Part shown: positions 35,596-44,400 of the stretch, one piece after another
How the letters are laid out: each line of letters begins with the position of its first letter
Position numbering within the stretch: position 1 is the stretch's first letter
Origin: an uncultured Eubacteriales bacterium
Lineage (GTDB): Bacteria; Bacillota; Clostridia; Christensenellales; CAG-917
Reading direction: 5' to 3'
Length of the DNA stretch: 64,000 nt
NCBI GenBank assembly: GCA_900548005.1
Contig: URIZ01000005.1
Coordinates: 1 to 64,000 of the forward strand
Notes under the pieces: generated by a model
The model's input: the letters and a program-made list of their open reading frames with translations, nothing else
Databases searched by the model: none
Told to the model about the DNA's origin: nothing
Translations under genes and position numbers: made by a program

Positions 35596-36981
35596 ATGAC
35601 AGGATTGTACGTCATCGGAGCAATATGCGCAGTGCTTGCCGCTTTGGCGGTGGTGCTTCTCGCGCTCGATTTGAAAAAGAAAAAAACGGAAGTCTCAAAC
35701 ACGCAGGGAGCGCGTCTTGAAGACGTGCGCGCAGAGAACGAAAGGCTCAAAGCAGACGTTGAAAACTCAATCAAGCTCAACAATACGATGATTACGGGCG
35801 CAATCAACGCGCAGGCGAACAATATATCCGCGCTCGGCGAGCGTATGGACAGGTTTGCGGTTGCAACTCAACAGGGGCTTGCAAACGTCACCCAATCCAC
35901 ACAGCAGGCTCTTGCCGGCGCAACGCAATCCACGCAACAGGCTCTTGCGGAAGTGAAACAGTCCACCCAAAAGAGCATTGCGGATTTGCGCCTTGCCAAT
36001 GCCGAGTCCATCAAGGAAATGAAGCAGGACAACGCCGTTCAGCTTGACAAAATGCGCCAAACCGTAGACGAAAAATTGAGCGCAACGCTCGAACAGCGTT
36101 TCAATCAATCTTTCAAGATTGTCAACGACAGGCTTGAAGAGATCAATCGCACGTTCGGCGAATTGCAGAATTTGCAGACGGGAGTCAACGATCTCAACCG
36201 CATTTTCAAGAACGTCAAAACGCGCGGAACATGGGGCGAAGTGTCGCTTGAAAGCCTGCTTTCTCAAATCCTTGCGCCCGAGCAATACGCAAAGCAAGTG
36301 CGTATAAAACGCGGCAGTGAAGATATGGTGGACTTTGTCATTCGCATGCCGGGCAAGACGGACGAAGAAGTGTGGTTGCCGGTGGACGCAAAGTTCCCCG
36401 TGGAAGACTATGCGCGCCTTGTGGAAGCGTCCGAAAAGGGCGATCCGGACGGAGTGGAGAGCGCAAGCAAAGCACTCGCACAGCGCGTGAAAGCGGAAGC
36501 CATGAGCATACGCGACAAGTATATCGCGCCGCCCAAAACCACCGATTTTGCGATCATGTATCTCCCCACCGAAGGCTTGTATGCCGAAGTGTTGAGAAGG
36601 GAAGGACTTGTTGAAGACATTCAAAACAAGTTCCGTATCGTGGTGTGCGGACCGACTACGATTGCCGCGCTTCTCAACAGCTTGCAGATGGGATTCAAGA
36701 GCGTCGCAATTGAAAAACGCAGCACGGAAATCGGCAAACTTTTGCAAGGATTTATGACCGATTTTGCGATGTTCACCAAGCTGTTGCAACAGACGGGCGA
36801 CAAGATCGACGGCGTGCGCAAGACGCTTGAAAACGCCGAAAAACGCACGATGATCATCGGCAAAAAACTCAACAAAATCAACAGCATTTCCGATGAAAAA
36901 GGTCCTGATATGGATCAGCTTATCGGCGACATCACAGATGACGATATCACGTTTAAGGAAGTGGATGTATATGAAGGCTGA
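35596..36981 (+). CDS. rmuC: DNA recombination protein RmuC homologue
   Basis: 461 residues. It opens with a membrane helix (about residues 5-25), then a long coiled coil (about 35-195) and the conserved RmuC domain with TRGTWGEVSLESLLSQIL, WLPVDAKFPVEDY, FAIMYLPTEGLYAEVLR and CGPTTIAALLNSLQMGF. RmuC limits inversions between short inverted repeats in E. coli; the domain belongs to the PD-(D/E)XK nuclease-like group. The coiled coil contains near-exact 11-residue units (TQSTQQALAGA, TQSTQQALAEV, KQSTQKSIADL; bases about 35890-35990). AAAGGGGG precedes the ATG. Its 3' end overlaps the PHP gene by 11 bases. Confidence 0.92.
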   Translation: MTGLYVIGAICAVLAALAVVLLALDLKKKKTEVSNTQGARLEDVRAENERLKADVENSIKLNNTMITGAINAQANNISALGERMDRFAVATQQGLANVTQSTQQALAGATQSTQQALAEVKQSTQKSIADLRLANAESIKEMKQDNAVQLDKMRQTVDEKLSATLEQRFNQSFKIVNDRLEEINRTFGELQNLQTGVNDLNRIFKNVKTRGTWGEVSLESLLSQILAPEQYAKQVRIKRGSEDMVDFVIRMPGKTDEEVWLPVDAKFPVEDYARLVEASEKGDPDGVESASKALAQRVKAEAMSIRDKYIAPPKTTDFAIMYLPTEGLYAEVLRREGLVEDIQNKFRIVVCGPTTIAALLNSLQMGFKSVAIEKRSTEIGKLLQGFMTDFAMFTKLLQQTGDKIDGVRKTLENAEKRTMIIGKKLNKINSISDEKGPDMDQLIGDITDDDITFKEVDVYEG

Positions 36982-37762
36982 TTTGCATATCCACACAACA
37001 AAAAGCGACGGCTCCAAGATGCCCGCACAAGTGGTGCAATGGGCAAAAGACAAGGGCATCGAAGTGATGGCAATCACCGATCACGACAGCGTTGCGGGGC
37101 TTGAAGAAGGCAGAGAAGAAGCCAAAAAATGCGGCTTGAAATTTGTGGACGGCATTGAGTTTTCAACCTACTCAACTTGCGAAATCCACGTTTTAGGATA
37201 CAATATCGATTACAAAAACCCCGATTTTGTGCAAGAACTCGCCTATGTCAAGGATTTGCGCAGGCAACGAAACATAGAAATCGGCAAAAAACTTTCTTCG
37301 CTTGGCATCGACATAAATATAGACTTTTCAGCGGACGGACTGGGGCGCATGAATATGGCGCGAGAGATTGTCAAAAAGGGGTATTGCCACGACATAAACG
37401 AGGTGTTTGAAAAGTATCTCGGCACAAGCGGAAAAGCCTATTGCGAGGCAAAGCGACTCACGCCTGTTGCGGCGGTGAAACTCATCAAAAAGTACGGGGG
37501 GTTTGCATCCGTTGCGCATCCGAAAAAATACCTTCTCGACAAGAGATTGGATTTGCTTGTGGGCGGCTTGAAACAGTTTGGACTTGACGGTATCGAGCTC
37601 AATTATCCGTCACACAATCAGCAGGATATGCAAAAGTTTGAAACGCTCATGAAAGCGCACAGACTTTTGCCCACGGGCGGTAGCGACTTCCACGGTGACG
37701 AAGACAAGAATTTTGTCTACGATCTCGATCCGCGCACCGCAAAGGCGTTGCACGTGTATTGA
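36971..37762 (+). CDS. PHP-domain phosphoesterase (TrpH/YciV-like)
   Basis: 263 residues from the ATG at 36971; the ATG two codons earlier (36965) is equally close to the AAGGAA site and cannot be ruled out. The metal motifs of the PHP family are in order: ADLHIHTTKSDG, AITDHDS, DGIEFST, ASVAHPKKY and GGSDFHGD. The length and the insert RMNMAREIVKKGYCHDINEVF fit the YciV/RNase AM group, which hydrolyses 3',5'-nucleoside bisphosphates or trims short 5' ends of RNA. The exact substrate is inferred. It overlaps rmuC and ends at a bidirectional terminator. Confidence 0.88.
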   Translation: MKADLHIHTTKSDGSKMPAQVVQWAKDKGIEVMAITDHDSVAGLEEGREEAKKCGLKFVDGIEFSTYSTCEIHVLGYNIDYKNPDFVQELAYVKDLRRQRNIEIGKKLSSLGIDINIDFSADGLGRMNMAREIVKKGYCHDINEVFEKYLGTSGKAYCEAKRLTPVAAVKLIKKYGGFASVAHPKKYLLDKRLDLLVGGLKQFGLDGIELNYPSHNQQDMQKFETLMKAHRLLPTGGSDFHGDEDKNFVYDLDPRTAKALHVY

Positions 37763-37783
37763 TTGATTAACAAAAGCGAAAAT

Positions 37784-37817
37784 AAAAAAACGACTTGCGA
37801 TTGCAGGTCGTTTTTTT
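37784..37817. terminator. Bidirectional terminator between the PHP gene and copA
   Basis: CGACTTGC (37791-37798) pairs with GCAGGTCG (37803-37810, one G-T pair) around a GATT loop, with seven A on the left and seven T on the right. It can stop transcription from both sides. Confidence 0.9.
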
Positions 37818-37848
37818 CAATTGTTTGCGCCTTGCGCGGCGCGTGGCG

Positions 37849-38058
37849 TCAGTTGATGCTTGTCACTTCATAGCCTTCGTCGGTGACGGCTTTTGCAAGT
37901 GTTGCGTCATCAACGGGGTGAGATAGAGTGACGGTTGCGTTGTTGTTTTCAAGCGATACGTTGACCGAAGACACGCCGTCCACGCTTTCGAGTGCTTTTT
38001 TGACGTGCGCAACACAGTGGTTGCACATCATACCGGTGATATTCAAAGTTTTTTGCAT
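37849..38058 (-). CDS. copZ: Possible free CopZ-like copper chaperone by internal start inside copA
   Basis: In the copA frame, ATG at 38058-38056 is preceded by AAAAAGGAG with an 8-base spacer, as good as any ribosome site in the window. Starting there gives a 69-residue stand-alone metal-binding domain (MQKTLNITGMMCNHC...), the normal size and start of CopZ. The most likely history is a separate copZ gene that became fused to copA by loss of the copA stop codon while its ribosome site remained. Whether it is translated separately is not shown by sequence. Confidence 0.5.
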   Translation of the reverse strand: MQKTLNITGMMCNHCVAHVKKALESVDGVSSVNVSLENNNATVTLSHPVDDATLAKAVTDEGYEVTSIN

Positions 38059-40671
38059 AGATTTTTCTCCTTTTTCAGCCGCAAGGTCGCATTTGCCGTC
38101 ACAATCGGTATTTGCGAGTTTTGGCGAAATATTATTTATTGTTTTTGATTTTTCAATTACGCAAGCGTTGCCACAGTCGTTTAGTATTGATTGGCAAGCG
38201 TTGTCACAAATGTTATCGATGCATTGGCAAGCGGACGGTTGATTGCCCGCAGCGGTGTTGATTGTATCGGTGTCGTTTGCGTTGTTTATCTCGGCGCGGA
38301 TTGCGTCAACGTCAAGGTCTATCGGTGCTTTTTTGCGCGCGGAGTGCTTGTCGAGTTTTGCGAGATTGAGTCGCAACGCATTTAGCACCACGCTGACGCT
38401 TGATAGGCTCATTGCCGCCGCTCCTATCATCGGGTCGAGCGTCAAGCCGAGCGGAGAGAACACGCCTGCGGCAATGGGGATGCACACCAAGTTGTAGATG
38501 AATGCCCAGAACAAGTTTTCTTTGATGTTGAGCAGTGTGCGGCGAGAGAGTGTTATTGCACGCGCAACGTCCATGAGCGACGAGTGCATAAGCACCACGT
38601 CCGCGCTGTCTATTGCCACGTCCGTGCCTGCGCCGATTGCGATGCCCACGTCCGCGCGAGTGAGTGCTGGCGCGTCGTTGATGCCGTCGCCCACCATGAC
38701 CACTTTGCCGTACTTTTTGAGCGCGGACACAACGCCGTCCTTGTCTTTGGGCAGAACGTCCGATATGACTGCGTCGACGTTGCAAGCGGTGGCAACCGAG
38801 CGTGCGCCCCTGCCGTTGTCGCCTGTGAGCATAACCACTTTCAAGCCCTGTTGATGAAGGGCGGATATTGCTTGCACGCTGTCGTCTTTCAGCTCGTCCG
38901 CAACGGCAACGATGCCTGCAAGAGAGCCGTCAACGGCAAGATAGAGCGGTGTTTTGCCACTGTCCGCCAAAGCGGCGGCGCAAGACGTTGCCGCCGACAA
39001 ATCCACGCTGCAATCTGACATCAATGCCGCATTGCCAAGGAGTGCGGACTTGCCGTCCACAACGCCTTTCAACCCGTGTCCCGACAGATTTTCAAACTCG
39101 GCGGCAGGGGTGGGAGCGATGCCGAATCGGCTCTCGAAATCCTTGATAATCGCCGATGCGATGGGGTGGGAAGATCCGCTTTCAAGGCTTGCGCACACGC
39201 GGATTATATCGTCTTGCGACATATTGGAAATATGGTCAAAATCACCGTCTTTTTCACCGTCTTTATCGGTGTGTTTTAAGGTGGTTGTATCGGTGGTTTT
39301 TTCGCCGTCGCAAGCCATGTCCGCAAGGGACAAAACATCGGTGACGACAGGCTCGCCTTTTGTGATTGTGCCTGTCTTGTCAAGCACGACGACGTCCGCT
39401 TTTCCTGCTTGTTCAAGCGCGGTTGCGGTCTTGAAAAGTATGCCGTTTTTCGCGCCTTTTCCGTTGCCCACCATGATTGCCACAGGTGTTGCAAGCCCAA
39501 GCGCGCAAGGGCAGGAAATGACGAGAACGCTGATTGCGTGTTTGAGTGAAGTATCCCAATTTTTTGTGACGGCGATCCACACGATAAAAACGAGCAAAGC
39601 GACACAAATGACACTTGGTACAAACACTCCCGACACTTTATCTGCCGTTTTTGCAATCGGAGCTTTGGAAGCGGACGCGTCTTCGACAAGTTTTACAATG
39701 CCTGCAAGGGTGGTGTCATCACCCACTTTGTCGGCGCGCACGGTGATGAATCCGTCAAGGTTTGACGTGCCCGAAATCACCTTGTCGCCCACGGCTTTGT
39801 CAACGGGCATACTCTCGCCCGTGACGGACGCTTCGTTGACGGTTGCGCTGCCGCTTGTGACAGTGCCGTCCGCCGCAAAATTTTCGCCGGGGCGCACCAC
39901 GAACAAGTCGTTGATTTTCAGCTCGGAAACGGGGATTTCCTTTTCGCCGCCGTCAGTGAGTATGCGCACGGTGTTGGGGGCAAGATCGAGCAGCCCTTTG
40001 ATTGCGGAAGTGGTCTTGCCTTTGCTGTACGACTCAAGCGTTTTGCCGAGTGTGATGAGCGCAAGAATCATCGCCGCCGACTCAAAGTAGAGATTGTGTG
40101 CAAGGTGGTTCAGGTGCATAGGTTCTACGCCTGCCTGAATCATCAGTGCAACGCTGTATGCAAAGGATATAAAACTGCCCATCGACACCAGCGTGTCCAT
40201 ATTGGGCGCGCCGTGAAAAAGGGCTTTTGTGCCACTGACAAAAAATCTGCCGTTGACCGCCATTATCACAAGCGCGAAGGCAAGCTCGTATCCTGCAATC
40301 GCCATAGGATTTGATTTGAGAGCGGCGGGTGCGGGCCAGCCCCACATCACCACGCCCATTGACACGTACATCAAGGGGATGAGCAACACAACGGACACCA
40401 CGAGCCTTGCAAGCAGCACGAGCGTGGGATTGATTTTGTTGCGTTTTGCCGCCTTGTTGTCCGTCGCGGGCGAGGCTTTGTAGCCTGCCGCCGCCACTGC
40501 GCGCGAAATATCTTTCGGGGTGAGCGGAGAATCGAATTCCACCACCATAGAGTTGGTGAGAAGGGACACGCTGACCGACTTTACGCCGTCAAGCGCGCCC
40601 ACGACCTTTTCCACTCTCGCACTGCACGCCGCACACGACATGCCCGATACGTTGAATTTGAGTTTTTCCAT
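37849..40671 (-). CDS. copA: Copper-exporting P-type ATPase with fused C-terminal CopZ-like domain
   Basis: 940 residues. N-terminal heavy-metal domain with CAAC (Cys13/16); eight membrane helices; the CPC metal site (Cys387/389); phosphorylation site Asp431 in DKTGT; SHP at 501-503; TGDN and GDGIND in the ATP domain. This is a P1B-1 Cu(I) pump. Three oddities: a D/K/T/H-rich insert of about 30 residues after the phosphorylation site (452-482); a linker after the last helix with eight cysteines (815-861); and a second complete metal domain at 872-940 with MMCNHC. Usual CopA proteins are 740-830 residues. The gene follows csoR by 27 bases and would remove excess copper across the cell membrane. 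Confidence 0.95.
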   Translation of the reverse strand: MEKLKFNVSGMSCAACSARVEKVVGALDGVKSVSVSLLTNSMVVEFDSPLTPKDISRAVAAAGYKASPATDNKAAKRNKINPTLVLLARLVVSVVLLIPLMYVSMGVVMWGWPAPAALKSNPMAIAGYELAFALVIMAVNGRFFVSGTKALFHGAPNMDTLVSMGSFISFAYSVALMIQAGVEPMHLNHLAHNLYFESAAMILALITLGKTLESYSKGKTTSAIKGLLDLAPNTVRILTDGGEKEIPVSELKINDLFVVRPGENFAADGTVTSGSATVNEASVTGESMPVDKAVGDKVISGTSNLDGFITVRADKVGDDTTLAGIVKLVEDASASKAPIAKTADKVSGVFVPSVICVALLVFIVWIAVTKNWDTSLKHAISVLVISCPCALGLATPVAIMVGNGKGAKNGILFKTATALEQAGKADVVVLDKTGTITKGEPVVTDVLSLADMACDGEKTTDTTTLKHTDKDGEKDGDFDHISNMSQDDIIRVCASLESGSSHPIASAIIKDFESRFGIAPTPAAEFENLSGHGLKGVVDGKSALLGNAALMSDCSVDLSAATSCAAALADSGKTPLYLAVDGSLAGIVAVADELKDDSVQAISALHQQGLKVVMLTGDNGRGARSVATACNVDAVISDVLPKDKDGVVSALKKYGKVVMVGDGINDAPALTRADVGIAIGAGTDVAIDSADVVLMHSSLMDVARAITLSRRTLLNIKENLFWAFIYNLVCIPIAAGVFSPLGLTLDPMIGAAAMSLSSVSVVLNALRLNLAKLDKHSARKKAPIDLDVDAIRAEINNANDTDTINTAAGNQPSACQCIDNICDNACQSILNDCGNACVIEKSKTINNISPKLANTDCDGKCDLAAEKGEKSMQKTLNITGMMCNHCVAHVKKALESVDGVSSVNVSLENNNATVTLSHPVDDATLAKAVTDEGYEVTSIN

Positions 40672-40698
40672 ATTACGCCCTTATTGTGTGTAAAAATT

Positions 40699-41022
40699 TC
40701 ATTTCAATTTCTTGATTAGATCGACGGCTTCGTCCAGAATGTCAACGTTGCCTTGTTGCACGTTTTCAACCACGCAAGTCTTCAAATGCTCCGTCAGCAC
40801 GACGTAGCCGAAACTTTGCAACGCGCTTTCCACCGCCGAAACCTGCATAAGCACGTCTCCGCAATAGCGGTTGTCGGCAATCATGTTCTTTATTCCGTTC
40901 AGTTGTCCGATGATGCGATTGAGCCTGTCGGTCAACGCTTTGAGTTGCTCATCGGTGCGCGGAGTGTGTTTGTGATGCTCGCAAGCAGAGCAACAAGAGC
41001 AAGTTTTTTCGTTTTCGTTCAT
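40699..41022 (-). CDS. csoR: Copper-sensing repressor CsoR
   Basis: 107 residues of the CsoR/RcnR (DUF156) family: an all-helical core with RLNRIIGQLNGIKNMI, Cys54 in NRYCGDVL, and His79 and Cys83 in TEHLKTC. The Cys-His-Cys set is the Cu(I) site of true CsoR proteins. An N-terminal extension, CSCCSACEHHKH (residues 8-19), adds four cysteines and three histidines and could bind metal too. A strong AAAGGAG lies before the ATG. It precedes copA, and a CsoR-type palindrome overlaps the promoter at 41314-41369, so it likely represses its own operon until copper binds. Confidence 0.93.
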   Translation of the reverse strand: MNENEKTCSCCSACEHHKHTPRTDEQLKALTDRLNRIIGQLNGIKNMIADNRYCGDVLMQVSAVESALQSFGYVVLTEHLKTCVVENVQQGNVDILDEAVDLIKKLK

Positions 41023-41044
41023 AAATAACTCCTTTCAAAATCTC

Positions 41045-41271
41045 GATTTGTCAATGCAGTGCCGTTTCTTTCGCTCCGCTAGATTCTTCGATTCGCTACT
41101 CGCAACTGCTATGCTTTTGCATAGAACCTATGGTTTTGCCTTTTTCAAAGGCGTTGCTACGTGAATACATGCGCTACGCAACCCTTGCAAGCAAGTTGCT
41201 CCGCTTTGCATTGACAGAATGACAGGGGAAGAGAATTGTCACTTCGCTTTGCATTGACAGAATGACAAGGG
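41045..41271. repeat. Repeat-rich element in the csoR 5' leader
   Basis: Between the csoR promoter and its start codon. It has two near-identical copies of CGCTTTGCATTGACAGAATG extended by ACA (41202-41224 and 41246-41268), a CGCTAGATTCTTCGA-like motif shared with the block at 32067-32098, and two perfect hairpins, CTATGC-TTTT-GCATAG (41109-41124) and GCCTTT-TTC-AAAGGC (41138-41152). No open frame of coding character. Confidence 0.65.
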
Positions 41272-41313
41272 ATAATTTGTCCGGTTTTTGGCACAAGTTT
41301 GCAATGAGTTCAT

Positions 41314-41330
41314 ATACCCCCAGTGGGTAT
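41314..41330. promoter_or_regulatory. CsoR-type operator
   Basis: ATACCC (41314-41319) and GGGTAT (41325-41330) form a perfect inverted repeat around CCAGT. This fits known CsoR sites, which are G/C runs flanked by TA. It covers the predicted transcription start of the csoR-copA operon. Confidence 0.8.
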
Positions 41331-41340
41331 CTTCGACAAG

Positions 41341-41369
41341 AGTATAATCCCACAAAAAGCGATTGTCAA
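41341..41369 (-). promoter_or_regulatory. SigA-type promoter of csoR-copA
   Basis: Read on the minus strand: TTGACA (41369-41364), 17 bases, TATACT (41346-41341). The operator begins 11 bases further on. The message would carry a leader of about 310 bases before the csoR ATG. Confidence 0.8.
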
Positions 41370-41412
41370 ACAAAAAATAAAATTTTTTTTTGCAAATTGT
41401 CCAATAAAATGA

Positions 41413-41439
41413 TTGCGTGGATTGTATATATATTATAAA
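41413..41439 (+). promoter_or_regulatory. Possible promoter of the giant gene
   Basis: TTGCGT (41413-41418) and TATAAA (41434-41439) with a short 15-base spacer, in a run ATTGTATATATATTATAAAA. A similar run is found upstream of the gene at 61855. The assignment is weak. Confidence 0.3.
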
Positions 41440-41485
41440 ATATATAGCATTATGCATAAAGCGCGTGCATACGGAGAGAAAAACT

Positions 41486-44400
41486 ATGAAAAACACAAGG
41501 ACAAAACAAACACCCATACAAAGAGCAATGAAGATCGTCACAAGCATAACTTTGCTTGCGATGCTGTTTGTCCTTGTCCTTGCCGGCACACTCTCCGGTG
41601 CTTTCGGTGTGGAAGAAAACCTTGTCCAAAACGGCAAAATCGAAGGAAACGTGGCGAGTGCGGCAGATGTGCGTCCATTTCAAACAATTGATTTGAGTGG
41701 TACATTCAAGAATACGACGGATACGTCAATAAATATAAATCCCGATGTTGCCAAACGTGGTGGCTTGTATACTACCAAGGAAAATCATCTTACAAACAGT
41801 AAATGGGAAACAGGAAATGCAACAACCGGCGGTAAATGGTATATTGCAGACAATACAAATCACTCGGGTAGTGATTATGTTTGTGCTTGGTTTGTATTTG
41901 ATTTGGGTGCAGATTATGCTAGCCGCGTTTATGGCGATTTGAACATAAGTTTAATCGGTACTTATACAAATTGGAACGGTGGCGGTGTCTTTGCAATTGA
42001 AAGCGGGAACAATTTGATTGAGCTTCCAACAACTACAAGTGATGGGGATTCTACTTGGTATAGCCGAGTAAGAGATGGTAACTTTGGAGTAGGTGCAAAG
42101 TATACCAAAACAGATGAGTTAAAGCCTAAGAACGATAAAAAAACAGAATTTCCAATCAGCTTAACCCATACAGTATCAGGAAGATATGTAAGGATTCATT
42201 ATGCTACATACGATCCAAGTTGGAATTATAACGAACATCGATTGGACAATGTTAAGGTTACGCTTTCTAGAACGCTTGCTTATTATGTCGATTATGACAA
42301 AAACTCAACAACGGCAACAGGTACAGTTGTAAAATCTGATAAACTCGAATATTTTGTCAACAATACCATTTCCAATGATGTTTATATTGGAAACAAATAT
42401 TATTTTGACCATTGGAACACAAAAGCTGATAATACCGGCGTAAACATGGCTGTCGGTGCAGCCACAGGAACTGATACTAACTCGGGTTTCGGCAAGGTTG
42501 TAAAAGGCAATTTACAAGCAGGAATTACAACCACAACGCTATATGCGCAGTGGAATAGCATTTCATTTGTTTTCAACAGACAAACGTATTCGGTATACAA
42601 CGGTGAAGTTCTGCAAGTGTTGCAAGGACATAGTGATTATTTGTCTTCGACTGTTTCTTCTAATTACACTTCAACCATTACATACAAGACTTTAAGCGGA
42701 ACGAGTTTAAGCTCTGCTCCGACCACAGTGGGAAATTATATTGCAACTATAACCGTTTCAAAAGGCTCTCAAACTCGTGGCACGGTTGATTTGCCGTTTG
42801 CGGTTATAGAAGGCGATTTCGGAAAATTGCCGTCAGGCACATCGGGCAAATGGGGAAGTGAGACAAACCCATACGTAATAAGCACGACAATCCATTTGGA
42901 AAATCTTTCGGGCATTGTAAACGGCGCTCAAATTGCGCTTAATACAATAGTCGGAAGTGACGGCGGTGCAGTTACAGCCGACGACGTTGTTGCAACAGAT
43001 AATACATACGCAAATTGTTATTTCGTGGTGGCTGCAAACATCACGGTTTCTTCGTTTGCACGAATAGCAAACGATTCTTCTCATTATTTCAAAGGAAATT
43101 TCAACGGACAAAATCACATAATCGGCGGTTTGAATTGCGGCTTATTCGGTTATGTCAGCGGCGGCGGCACGTTCAAAGATTTGACTTTGCAGGGGAGTGT
43201 GACGAGCAATACAAGTGATTATTATGGCGGACTGATAGGTTATGCAACCAATATAACGGTGTCTGGAGTGACAAACGAAATGGTGCTTGACACTTCAAAT
43301 TCTTACGTTGGCGGCTTGATAGGTTTTTGCCAAAATGCAACGATTGAAAACTGCCACAACAAAGCAAACGTATCGGGTATCGGCAACGTTGGCGGCATTG
43401 TGGGCTTTACCGGCGACACAAAAAAAGTCGGATTTGGCTCGTACATAACCAACTGCACCAACAGCGGCAATATTTTTGCAACAGGCAATTATGTCGGTGG
43501 CATTGTCGGCTGGGCAAGAGATACATATTTCACCGATGTTGTCAACAGCGGAGATATCAAAACTTCCGGGGAAATTGTCGGCGGTATTTCGTCAAGGGTG
43601 TGCGGCGGCAGTGTTACCAATGCGCAAAACAGCGGCAACATCGAAGGCACAAACAATGTCGGCGGTATCACAGGTCATTTGTCATGGGCAACTATCACGA
43701 ATGTGAGCAACAGCGGAAAAATCATCGGCAACGATTATGTCGGCGGTTTGGTCGGAAAAGGCGAAAGCAATGAAGCAATAGATTTTCTTGTCAAAGGCAC
43801 GTTGAGCAACACGGGTTGTGTTGGTGGAATAAATTATGTCGGCGGCATTGCAGGCTATTTGGAAAATACCACAGACAAAAATGTCAGCATTGAATGGGAT
43901 GCCACCGTCAATATCGCAAACTGCACTTTTGGCGATTCAAGCGGTGACGGTGTGCGCGGAACTTCATATTTGGGCGGCGCAATCGGCTTTTTGGGCGAGA
44001 ATATCACCATTTCGGGCAGTATTTCCGTGTCGGGGTGCGACATTGACAATGAAAACGGCGGAAACTATCTTGTGGGCGGTGCAATCGGTTACAACGCGGG
44101 CACTGTGTCTGCAAATATTTCAGTGACGGCAAGAGTTATCTCTCGTTTGTATGGAAAAGTCAACAACATCAGCGGCGCGTTTGCCGGCGGTATAGTCGGT
44201 TACAACGCAGGTACGCTTTCGGGTGAGTTGAACAGAACAAGCGGTGACGTTCTTTCAGTCGCTTTCAATGATTATGTCGGCGGTCTCGTCGGATACAACT
44301 CGGGCGCGATCACCGGCAAAATGACGCATACGTCAACAAATGCGATGTATGAAAACGCAACCGTATACGGTGCAACAAAAGTGGGCGGCCTTGTCGGCTA

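Noticed and set aside
37849..40671. Programmed frameshift in copA as in E. coli
   Set aside because: The chaperone domain is fused in the same frame, so no frameshift is needed; an internal start is the simpler option.
41211..41216. TTGACA in the csoR leader as a -35 box
   Set aside because: It belongs to a duplicated repeat (also at about 41254) and has no -10 box at the right distance.
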